Assembly: GCA_963805645.1 (NCBI GenBank)
Contig: CAWDVA010000005.1
Span: 248,001-312,000, forward strand
Source of the DNA: CAVXEH01 sp963805645
Lineage (GTDB): Bacteria; Chloroflexota; Limnocylindria; QHBO01
DNA length: 64,000 nucleotides
Direction: 5' to 3'
In this document: piece by piece, positions 16,738-26,005 of the stretch
How the letters are laid out: each line of letters opens with the position of its first letter
How positions within the stretch are numbered: the stretch's first letter is position 1
Notes under the pieces: generated by a model
What the model was told of the DNA's origin: nothing
The model's database searches: none
What the model saw: only the letters and a program-made list of their open reading frames with translations
Program-made: the position numbers and the translations under genes

Positions 16738-17373
16738 TCACCGTATCTGGCCGCTGTACTCGGTCACGACGAACGTGTTCCGGCACTGGGTCATGCGTGC
16801 CGGCGCGCACGCGTCGGCGGCCCGATCATCGAAGTGACCTACGAAGACCAGCTGCTCGAGCCCGGCGGTCCCCGATCCGGCGGGCGCCTGGGGCGGGAAC
16901 GGCTTCCCGTTGGGTGCGGCGAGCCGCAGGCCGGTCCTCAGGAGCTCGCCCTGGCTGGGCGTGCCGGTCGGCCGCTCCGGCAGCAGGACCCGCACCGGGC
17001 ACGTCGCCTCCAGCCAGCCGGAAGCCGCCTCCCCCGCCGTGTCGCCGGAGCAGCCGGCGGTGATCTGCGCGAACCAGCCCACGATCCGCAGGTCGGTCGA
17101 ACCGTAGCGGTCCGCCGGCAGCTGCCCTGAGGCGAGGACCTCCCCAACCGTGACCTGCTGGAGGTCCGGGCGCACACCACCGAATCCGCCGAAGACCATG
17201 AGCCCGAAGATCAGCAGGCCGGTGCCGACCACGATGGCCGTCCACAGCCAGCGTTCGCGGGTCGGTCCGGCATCCGTCGGCGGCTCCGGCACCGGATACC
17301 CGCCTCCTGGAACCGGGCCGACACCACCATCCTCGTCGGTTCTCTCGATCGGCCGCGGCCCGTGATCGTTCAC
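16738..17373 (-). CDS. Single-pass membrane protein of unknown function
   Basis: A 211-aa protein with a charged, Pro/Gly-rich cytoplasmic N-terminus, one transmembrane helix (about residues 43-63, WLWTAIVVGTGLLIFGLMVF) and an extracytoplasmic domain carrying four cysteines (AGCSG, EATCPV, DACAP, MTQCRN) that could form two disulfides. No family is recognised. The start is GTG at 17373, which overlaps the stop of the uracil-DNA-glycosylase gene as GTGA and is preceded by GGGAGGGGAC. Because of a frameshift in that upstream gene, this frame is open all the way to 18207 and an automated caller would fuse both into one 489-aa protein; the ribosome-binding site and the coupling overlap argue for a separate gene. 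Confidence 0.7.
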   Translation of the reverse strand: MNDHGPRPIERTDEDGGVGPVPGGGYPVPEPPTDAGPTRERWLWTAIVVGTGLLIFGLMVFGGFGGVRPDLQQVTVGEVLASGQLPADRYGSTDLRIVGWFAQITAGCSGDTAGEAASGWLEATCPVRVLLPERPTGTPSQGELLRTGLRLAAPNGKPFPPQAPAGSGTAGLEQLVFVGHFDDRAADACAPARMTQCRNTFVVTEYSGQIR

Positions 17374-18063
17374 GTCCCCTCCCGCAGGTCGGACCAACCA
17401 CTTGCCAGGCCGCGCATCGCCGCGCGCCAGAGCGCCACGCGTCGGGGATCGTTCAGCCATGTCGAGGCGCCCGACGGATGCGGCAGGCAGATCACCGAGG
17501 CGCCCGGAGCCCGATCCCACGCCAGCGGCCGCCCGACCAGGTCGTCGAGCCGGGCCGCACTCCCCGAAGGCGAACCGGTGGGCCAGCCCGCCGACCAGCA
17601 CCAGGAGCTGCGGCGCGACCAGCGCGACCTCCGATGCGAGCACGGGTGACCAGCGCTGCACATCGCGCCGTGACGGGGGTGAATCGACCGAGGCGCCCGG
17701 GCGCCGTCCCGGGTAGCACTTGCCGACGGAGGTCACGTACCAGCGGGTGCGGAAGTCCTCGACGCCGATGCCGGCCAGCTCCAGCCATCCCACGAGCCGT
17801 CGACCGGCGTCGTGCGCGAACGGCAGCCCCGTCTCGATCTCGCGCCATCCCGGCGCCTGCCCGATCAGCATCGCCGGTTCCGTGCCGTCACCCGACAGCA
17901 CGGGGCGCCGGCCGTCCGGGCAGCCATCCATCCCGTCCTGGAGGGCGCGCAGGTCGCTCCCGCGGCGCGCCCGGCGCGGCGGGTCGAGCGGCCAGGTGCC
18001 CGCGTGCCGGAGGCGCTTCGGCAGTGCTGTGGCGATCTCGGCGGCTGCGCCGTCGATGCGCAC
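17370..18063 (-). pseudogene. Uracil-DNA glycosylase superfamily protein, disrupted by a one-base frameshift
   Basis: The N-terminal two thirds read from GTG 18063: LIGQAPGWREIETGLPFAHDAGRRLVGWLELAGI, then WYVTSVGKCYPGR and LLVLVGGLAHRFAFGE. The C-terminal part is in another frame and reads RLDDLVGRPLAW then CLPHPSGASTWLND, the conserved HPSG...N motif of the COG1573 uracil-DNA glycosylases. The span is 694 nt, one base too long; removing one base from the GGG run at 17552-17554 joins both halves into about 230 residues. This is either a real inactivating indel or a sequencing error. Downstream coupling (GTGA at 17370-17373) is preserved, which fits a recent event or an error. It would excise uracil from deaminated DNA. 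Neighbours are uvrB and uvrA. Confidence 0.75.
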
Positions 18064-18068
18064 GGCGT

Positions 18069-18680
18069 TCAGGCCTCGTCCCCCCGCAGCCGCGCCGCGC
18101 CGCGAAGGTCGTCGGCGATCGCCAGCCGCAGGATCCGACGCACGCCATCGCGTGCGGGACCTGCCTGCTCGAGGGCGTCGGTGAGCACGTCGCGGGCCGC
18201 GTAGCACCGGTCGATCGCGTCCGCCGCGACGTCAGCGGCCGACCCGCCGAGCTCGGCGACGAACGCCTCGTCCTGCGCGGCGATTTCAGCGGCGACCTGC
18301 CCGGCCATCGCCGGTGCCGCGTCGAGCGCGGCGGCCAGCTCCTCGCGGGCGAGCTCCATCCAGCGCCGCCAGCGCTCCCACTCCTCCTCCGACGGAGGCA
18401 GCTCGTCCAGGGTGAACGACGCTCGCTCCCCCGCCCCGCGCCCTGCCCCGCCTCGCTCGACCTCGTACCAGTTGTCCCCGACGAAGGTCGGCGCCGCCTC
18501 GCCCTGCTCGGCCAGCCAGGCCGTGAACCGGCCCACGCGCCGGGGCATGGCCGCCGCGGCCTGGTCGGGATCCGGGGCGAATGTCGCGCAGCCCGGAAGC
18601 TCGGCGGCATAGGCCGCCGCGGTCGCGCCCTCGTCGAGCCCGGTCTCGATGAAGATCGCGTGGGGCATGGTTCCGGCCAT
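18069..18680 (-). CDS. Uncharacterised protein with HicB-like N-terminal domain
   Basis: A 203-aa acidic, Ala/Glu-rich protein. Residues 5-55 (HAIFIETG ... AAYAAELPGCATFAPDPDQA) resemble the HicB-type RNase-H-like fold, in which a short beta hairpin leads to a LPGC motif. The rest is predicted helical and has no recognisable motif; its arrangement of a helical bundle with Trp-rich segment (EEWERWRRWMELAREEL) is vaguely DinB-like. No HicA toxin gene is adjacent, so a toxin-antitoxin role is not supported. ATG at 18680 has GGGAG 6 nt upstream. It starts 31 nt after uvrB and ends 5 nt before the UDG gene, so it is in the repair operon. Confidence 0.6.
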   Translation of the reverse strand: MAGTMPHAIFIETGLDEGATAAAYAAELPGCATFAPDPDQAAAAMPRRVGRFTAWLAEQGEAAPTFVGDNWYEVERGGAGRGAGERASFTLDELPPSEEEWERWRRWMELAREELAAALDAAPAMAGQVAAEIAAQDEAFVAELGGSAADVAADAIDRCYAARDVLTDALEQAGPARDGVRRILRLAIADDLRGAARLRGDEA

Positions 18681-18711
18681 CAGCAGCTCCCTCGCACGTC
18701 GTCCATCGGCG

Positions 18712-20859
<2,148 letters not shown>

Positions 20860-20898
20860 GCGGGCGGTCCTCGCGGGGGCATGGAACAGGGCCGCTCG

Positions 20899-20904
20899 AT
20901 TCTA
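20899..20904 (-). promoter_or_regulatory. -10 box of uvrB
   Basis: TAGAAT on the minus strand in the divergent region between uvrB and the TadE-like gene; it would give a leader of about 30 nt that contains the uvrB ribosome-binding site. Confidence 0.45.
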
Positions 20905-20987
20905 GCGGACCCCATGGGTACCGATTCTCGGGTGCCATAACGGCCTATATCGGTCAGGAATCGTGGGCACCAAGATGAAGGCGACTC

Positions 20988-21626
20988 ATGCACCTGCCCG
21001 AGCGACCGTTCCGGCGTCCGGGCCCGGCGAGCAGTGGCTTGCGGGGCCGGCTGCGCGCATCCCGGCGCCGGGGCGAAGCGCGGGGACAGGCACTCGTGGA
21101 GTTCGTCGCCGTGCTGGTTCCGCTCCTGCTCCTCGTGGTGGGGATCATCCAGTTCGGCCTTCTCTTCGCCGCGAACGTGACGCTGACCAATGCGGCCCGC
21201 GAGGGGACGCGCGCCGGGACGATCTACCTGTACGACCACAACCACGACAAGGCCTGGAACGACGGCCAGCGCTGTGCCGACGTCCTGGCCGCGGCCACGG
21301 ACGCCTTCGGTCTGCTCTCGCCGACGTCACCCCACTTCAGCGTCACGACCAGCGGCGGCTCCTGCTCGACCACGAGTGGCGACACGCAGGTCAACGGCGA
21401 CCTCACCATCGCCTACTGCGCGGATGTCGCGGATTCAACGAGCCCGTGCCCGGACACCGCGGACAGCAGCACCACCTGCGTTCCCGATACCCGGGAGGGC
21501 TGCCTGATGCAGGTCACCCTCACGTACCGGTCCGACATCATCGTTCCCTTCCTCGGCGACATGCTCGCCAACGACTCGAACGGGCGCTTCGTCCAGCGGG
21601 TCACCGCAACGATGGTGGTGAACTGA
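20988..21626 (+). CDS. TadE-like pilus/secretion protein
   Basis: A 212-aa protein with the TadE-like pattern: a basic N-terminus, then GQALVEFVAVLVPLLLLVVGIIQFG (residues 33-57), the prepilin-like helix with the conserved Glu five residues into the hydrophobic stretch, then ANVTLTNAAREGTRAG. The remainder is a Cys-containing extracytoplasmic domain (SGGSCST, AYCADV, SPCPDT, TTCVPD, EGCLM) unlike typical short TadE. TadE proteins are pseudopilins of the Tad/Flp system and are processed by a prepilin peptidase. The stop overlaps the TadG-like ATG by one base (TGATG). AAGG lies 7 nt before the start; a TATATC box at 20946-20951 is a possible promoter. Confidence 0.85.
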   Translation: MHLPERPFRRPGPASSGLRGRLRASRRRGEARGQALVEFVAVLVPLLLLVVGIIQFGLLFAANVTLTNAAREGTRAGTIYLYDHNHDKAWNDGQRCADVLAAATDAFGLLSPTSPHFSVTTSGGSCSTTSGDTQVNGDLTIAYCADVADSTSPCPDTADSSTTCVPDTREGCLMQVTLTYRSDIIVPFLGDMLANDSNGRFVQRVTATMVVN

Positions 21627-23557
21627 TGCGCGCCCCCGCGGCGCGACCGCGCGACGCTCGCGGCCAGGTCCTGGTCATGGTCGCCATCCTCCTGGTGGTG
21701 CTCCTGGCCTTCACCGGCCTGGCGATCGACGTCGGCCGCCAGGCGGCCGAGCACCGCCATATCCAGACAGCCGCCGATGCCGGGGCCCTGGCCGCCTGCC
21801 GCGCCCTCATCAACGGCGCGTCGGACAACGCCGCGGCCGCCGATGCGCGGCAGACCGCCCGCGTGAACCTCGAGCACTCCCCGGCGGGGGCCACCGCCAC
21901 CATCAGCGACGGACTCGTCTATGCCGACGGCCACGCCGGCGACCCCGGATACCTCACCAGCGGCGTGCTCGTCAGCGGCACGAGCGTCCGGGTCGCGGTC
22001 AGCTCGACCCTCGACACCACGCTGGGGAAGATCGTGGGCGTGCAGTCCATGGCGACGAGCGCGCATGCGCGCTGCGCCCTGCAGGGGTCACCTGCGCTCC
22101 CGCTCGTGGCCCGTCGCTACATCGGTGCTCCGGGCCCGGAGAATGGGTTCGTCGACAACGCCGCGACCATCCTGACCTCCACCGAAGGAGTGGTCGACAC
22201 CCTCAGCCCCACCGGCTACGACAGCCGGATGCCGGCGTCCGAGACCGATCCCGGGCCGGAGTTCGACCTCTACGGACCCGGTTCCAAGGCGGCCAACGAC
22301 AGCTCGTTCCGCGGGTTCGTGGCGCTCGACGTCCGCAACTACCAGTCGACCTTCTCACGTGTGTACTACAACGGAGTCACCTCGGGGACCACGGTGAACA
22401 CCCTCAAGGACAAGGAGGGCGCCTACATCACCGCCGGATACGACGGTCCCAGCTTCCCGTCCATCACGACGCCGGCCGACCCGAACGACCAGGTCGCCGC
22501 CATCAGTGGCAACGACACCGCGATGGTCGTCCGCAACTTCGCCCAGAGCTTCGCCGTGGGCGACCGGCTGCTGCTCGCCCTGTACAACGGCACGGTCATG
22601 CAGATCCCCGACTTCTCGATCTCGCCGCCGAGTGCCATCACCATCGGGGGCACCGAGACCATCCCGGGACCGGCGTTCCCCTTCAGCGTGAGCCGCAACG
22701 ACGCGTTCAACTCGACGGTGACGCTCCACCTGCACGGGGATACCGAGGCGGACACCCTCGGCCATCCCGAGTGGGACCTGATCCAGACCGATCCCCCCAC
22801 GAACGACCCGCCGGCCGCGGGGCAGATGAACATGCCGATCTGGTCGACCGACGTCTTCATCCCCGCCAGGAACGGGACGCGGGTAACGATGGGCAACCTG
22901 CGGACGAACGCGGTCGCGCCCGGGATCTACACGATCTGGCTCGAAGGCCACTCGGGCAACCCGTACTTCCAGGCCCGCCGCTACCCGGTCCCGGTCCTGG
23001 TGGGCGGGGCCACCCACGACTTCAGCTTCGAGAACTCGACGGTGAGCGGCACCGCCGCGTCGCTGGGCGACACGGTCCAGATGGATCTGTACGTGTCCTC
23101 CACCACCGCCAGCGACACGAAGTGGGGCACGAACAACCCGGTCACGCTTGCCGTCGACCAGAGCTCGTTCACCGACTGCAGCTTCGGGCCCGCCTCCATC
23201 GGCGCCGGGCAGATCACGCTCAGCAACACCTCCGTGGTGCCGAGCAGCGGCGACGGGGCATTGTCGACGCTCTCCATCAACACCGCCGGCCTGGCGGCCG
23301 GCTGCTACCGCTTCGACGTCCGCGGGTACGGGACCAACGTCGCCGGCCAGCCGGTCGTTCACGTCCAGCCGGTCACCTTCACCGTGGCGACCTCCGCGAG
23401 CGGCGGGTCCTACGTGGACATCATCGGTTTCGCGGTCTTCCAGGTGACGCACATCGACGCCAACTCGATTCAGGTGCAGGCGGTCTCGGCCGTCTCGTCC
23501 GATCCCACCGACCCGGCGCTCCGGCGCGCACAGCAGGCCCGGCTGATCCCGTGGTGA
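21626..23557 (+). CDS. TadG-like pilus-assembly protein with a large extracytoplasmic domain
   Basis: A 643-aa protein. The N-terminus (RDARGQVLVMVAILLVVLLAFTGLAIDVGRQ ... IQTAADAGALAACRAL) is the putative Flp pilus-assembly TadE/G-like domain, a membrane anchor followed by a helix that contains the DAGALA motif. The remaining ~550 residues are Thr/Ser/Gly/Asp-rich beta-type sequence without a recognised domain, unlike the VWA-containing TadG. It begins at ATG 21626 directly on the TadE-like stop and ends 32 nt before cpaB, so the three genes form one transcription unit. It probably displays a large exported domain at the cell surface. Confidence 0.8.
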   Translation: MRAPAARPRDARGQVLVMVAILLVVLLAFTGLAIDVGRQAAEHRHIQTAADAGALAACRALINGASDNAAAADARQTARVNLEHSPAGATATISDGLVYADGHAGDPGYLTSGVLVSGTSVRVAVSSTLDTTLGKIVGVQSMATSAHARCALQGSPALPLVARRYIGAPGPENGFVDNAATILTSTEGVVDTLSPTGYDSRMPASETDPGPEFDLYGPGSKAANDSSFRGFVALDVRNYQSTFSRVYYNGVTSGTTVNTLKDKEGAYITAGYDGPSFPSITTPADPNDQVAAISGNDTAMVVRNFAQSFAVGDRLLLALYNGTVMQIPDFSISPPSAITIGGTETIPGPAFPFSVSRNDAFNSTVTLHLHGDTEADTLGHPEWDLIQTDPPTNDPPAAGQMNMPIWSTDVFIPARNGTRVTMGNLRTNAVAPGIYTIWLEGHSGNPYFQARRYPVPVLVGGATHDFSFENSTVSGTAASLGDTVQMDLYVSSTTASDTKWGTNNPVTLAVDQSSFTDCSFGPASIGAGQITLSNTSVVPSSGDGALSTLSINTAGLAAGCYRFDVRGYGTNVAGQPVVHVQPVTFTVATSASGGSYVDIIGFAVFQVTHIDANSIQVQAVSAVSSDPTDPALRRAQQARLIPW

Positions 23558-23589
23558 CCGGCCTCACTACCCAAGGAGATTGACGCATC

Positions 23590-24411
23590 GTGGAACTCGA
23601 ATACTCCGACAAGAACAGCAAGCGCTCGAAGCTGTACATCGCCGTGGGCGTGATCATCGCGCTCATCGTGGGCGGTGTCGTGTTCGTCGCGCTGCGGTTC
23701 TCGAGCGTCACCGACACGACCCAGGCCGAGATGCGCAGCGTGGTGGTCGCGGCGCGCGACATCGCCAGCCGCAAGCCCATCGAGGAGGGTGACGTCGTGA
23801 TGCGCACCGTCCCCGCTGATGCGACCAACCAGCAGGCCTACACCCGCATCGACGACGTGCTGGGCCGGATCAGCGGCGTGACGATCACCACCGGTGAGCT
23901 GATCACCCGCAACCTGCTCGCCTCGAACACCTCCGGGCAGCCGTTCTCGATCCTCGACGCCGGCCAGGCCTACGACCCGACGGGTCCGGACCTGCGGGCT
24001 GTGTCGGTGACCGTTCCGGATGACCGGGCGGTGGCCGGGACGCTCCAGGCCGGACAGCGGGTCGACCTCATCGTGACCATGGCCCTCAACCCGGAGCTGG
24101 GCCAGCCGGCCGGCCAGGCCGCGCAGACCCAGGCCAAGTTCGTGCCCGGTCCGTCGACCAAGGTGACGCTGCAAAGCGTGACGATCCTGGCCCGCAACGG
24201 GTCGATCTACATCCTCCGAGCTGACCTAGCGACGGCCGAGCAGATCGCCGAGCTCCAGGCCGCCGGCGGCCAGTTCACCATGGCCCTCCGCCCGGACCAG
24301 GACGACCGCGTGGCCAAGACCACCGGCTCGACCATCGACACCCTGATCAACGAGTTCCACTTCCCGTACCCGGAGGCGCCGCAGGTCGGCACGAACCAGG
24401 CGACGCCCTGA
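23590..24411 (+). CDS. cpaB: Flp pilus assembly protein CpaB/RcpC
   Basis: A 273-aa protein with one N-terminal transmembrane helix (about residues 14-34), a SAF domain (VVVAARDIASRKPIEEGDVVMRTVP, residues 48-115) and the RcpC/CpaB-type domain (VSVTVPDDRAVAGTLQAGQRVDLIV). CpaB proteins are periplasmic components that help the Tad secretin or gate the pilus; in monoderm-like bacteria the role is less clear. GTG at 23590 is preceded by AAGGAG 10 nt upstream. It is the last gene of the TadE/TadG/CpaB unit. No tadA ATPase, tadB/C, tadZ or prepilin peptidase is found in the window. Confidence 0.9.
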   Translation: MELEYSDKNSKRSKLYIAVGVIIALIVGGVVFVALRFSSVTDTTQAEMRSVVVAARDIASRKPIEEGDVVMRTVPADATNQQAYTRIDDVLGRISGVTITTGELITRNLLASNTSGQPFSILDAGQAYDPTGPDLRAVSVTVPDDRAVAGTLQAGQRVDLIVTMALNPELGQPAGQAAQTQAKFVPGPSTKVTLQSVTILARNGSIYILRADLATAEQIAELQAAGGQFTMALRPDQDDRVAKTTGSTIDTLINEFHFPYPEAPQVGTNQATP

Positions 24412-24445
24412 GGATCTGCCGCCGGGCGGCTTCCACGACGCGTCT

Positions 24446-24472
24446 CGACGCCGGCCCACGCGGCCGGCGTCG
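24446..24472. terminator. GC-rich hairpin between convergent cpaB and coaE
   Basis: A perfect 11-bp inverted repeat (CGACGCCGGCC / GGCCGGCGTCG) with a 5-nt loop, in the 83-nt gap between the two convergent genes. There is no T tract on either side, so it would be a U-less, probably bidirectional terminator or a Rho-assisted stall site. Confidence 0.5.
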
Positions 24473-24494
24473 TGGTGTCCGCAGCCGGCCGGGA

Positions 24495-25070
24495 CTAGCG
24501 CCCGAGCAGCGCCCGGTACGCGGCACGCACCTGTCGCCGGGTCTCTGCCAGCGGGGCTGATCCATCGATCACCACGTCGGCGGCCGCGACCTTCACCGAC
24601 TGCGGCGACTGGTGCGCCATACGCGCCCGCGCTTCGGTCTCGGAAAGGTGCCGGCTCGCGGCCAGACGGGAAACCGCATCTGCCTCGTCGCAGGTCACCA
24701 CCCAGGTCTCATCGCACGCATCGTGGAGCGGAGACTCGAGGAGCTTGATCACCTCCACCACGGTCACCGCGACGCCTCCCTCGGCCAGCTCGGCCAGCCG
24801 CGCCCTGACCACGTCCCGGAACCGCGGGTGCAGGATGGCCTCGAGGTCGCGCAGGGCATCGGCATCGTGGAAGACGATCCGGCCGAGTGCCGCAGCGTCG
24901 AGCGTGTGGAAGCGCCGCTCGATCGCGGCCCGGGCCTCACCGTCGTTCTGGCGGATCTCGCGCACCACGGCGTCGGCATCGATGTGCGCCGCGCCCAGCT
25001 CGCGAAGCATGCCGGCCACGGTGCTCTTTCCGCAGCCGATGTTCCCGGTCAGGCCGATCACCTTCATCAC
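24495..25070 (-). CDS. coaE: Dephospho-CoA kinase
   Basis: A 191-aa P-loop kinase that phosphorylates the 3'-OH of dephospho-CoA, the last step of coenzyme A synthesis. Walker A GLTGNIGCGKSTVAGMLRELGA is at residues 6-27; HIDADAVVRE and the LLES-containing lid region are characteristic. Length is normal. ATG overlaps the mutM stop by 4 nt (ATGA). The order polA-mutM-coaE is common in Gram-positive-type genomes and supports the call. Confidence 0.95.
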   Translation of the reverse strand: MMKVIGLTGNIGCGKSTVAGMLRELGAAHIDADAVVREIRQNDGEARAAIERRFHTLDAAALGRIVFHDADALRDLEAILHPRFRDVVRARLAELAEGGVAVTVVEVIKLLESPLHDACDETWVVTCDEADAVSRLAASRHLSETEARARMAHQSPQSVKVAAADVVIDGSAPLAETRRQVRAAYRALLGR

Positions 25071-25993
25071 GCCGATGCCTCCTCCACCGCGGTCACCGGC
25101 GGCGATGCAGGCTGACAGTGGGGGCAGAAGTGGGTGCTGCGCTGCCCGACCACGATCCGAGCGATCGGTCGCCCGCAGCGCAGGCAGGGTGCCCCGGTCC
25201 GCTGGTAGACGGCCAGGCGCTCGGCGTTCGCGCCGGGCTCGCCATCGGCCCCCACGTAGTCGCTGAAGCTGGCGCCCCGGTTCTCGATCCCGTCGCGGAG
25301 CACCTTCCGGATGGCCCGATGGAGGCGCCGGACCTCGTCCGGCGTCAGCGTGTCCGCGGCACGCAGCGGGTTCAGGCGCGCGATCCAGAGGGCCTCGTCC
25401 GCGTAGATGTTGCCGACCCCGGCGATGAACGACTGGTCAAGGAGGAGCGACTTCAGCCGTGCCGAGCGTCCTGCCAGGCGCTCGGCGAAGCGTGCCGCCG
25501 TGAACGTCCGGGTCAACGGCTCAGGGCCGTGCCGGGCGAAGACGTCGCCGACCCGGTACGGGACACGGTCCTCGGCCACTCGCCGGACGGGGTTCCGCCG
25601 CGCCGGGCGACGTCGCAGCCCACCCCCGGCGAAGAGCCCGATCCGCCCGAACTTTCGGACGTCGCGGTAGCGCAGCTGGCGTCCATCGGCCAGGTGGAAC
25701 ACCACCCGCGCGTATGGATCCTCCGGCGCGTCCGGGGGCGTCACGATCAGCGCGCCCGTCATGCGGAGCGCCACGGTCATGACCCGCCCGTCGACGAGGT
25801 GGATCAGCACGCTCTTCGCGCGACGGCCGACGCGGGCAATCGTCGCGCCGCGCAGCTCGGCGGCGAATCGCTCTGCGGGGAGTGGATGCGCGATGGTCCG
25901 CTCCCACCGGACCTCCACCTCGGCGAACGTCGCCCCTGCGACCCAACGCTGCAGGTCACGGGCAACGGTCTCGACCTCAGGGAGCTCGGGCAT
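25067..25993 (-). CDS. mutM: Formamidopyrimidine-DNA glycosylase (Fpg/MutM)
   Basis: A 308-aa bifunctional DNA glycosylase/AP lyase for oxidised purines such as 8-oxoguanine. The catalytic N-terminal PELPEVE is intact (Pro2, Glu3), as are the K of VLIHLVDG-type strand, the helix-two-turn-helix QSFIAGVGNIYADEALW, and the C-terminal zinc finger CLRCG ... FCPHC. It is about 20-30 residues longer than usual owing to an Arg/Pro-rich insert around residues 125-145 (GGLRRRPARRNPVRR). The start follows polA by 12 nt on the same strand. Confidence 0.95.
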   Translation of the reverse strand: MPELPEVETVARDLQRWVAGATFAEVEVRWERTIAHPLPAERFAAELRGATIARVGRRAKSVLIHLVDGRVMTVALRMTGALIVTPPDAPEDPYARVVFHLADGRQLRYRDVRKFGRIGLFAGGGLRRRPARRNPVRRVAEDRVPYRVGDVFARHGPEPLTRTFTAARFAERLAGRSARLKSLLLDQSFIAGVGNIYADEALWIARLNPLRAADTLTPDEVRRLHRAIRKVLRDGIENRGASFSDYVGADGEPGANAERLAVYQRTGAPCLRCGRPIARIVVGQRSTHFCPHCQPASPPVTAVEEASA

Positions 25994-26005
25994 GGGCGAA
26001 GACGA

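Noticed and set aside
16738..18207. A single 489-aa protein fusing UDG and membrane domain
   Set aside because: The UDG C-terminal motif lies in another frame, and the downstream gene has its own ribosome-binding site and GTG start.
18069..18680. HicAB toxin-antitoxin system
   Set aside because: Only a HicB-like stretch is present; no HicA-like gene is adjacent on either strand.
20963..23557. 864-aa protein starting at 20963
   Set aside because: The first 221 codons overlap the TadE-like gene in another frame; the TadG-like domain begins at ATG 21626.
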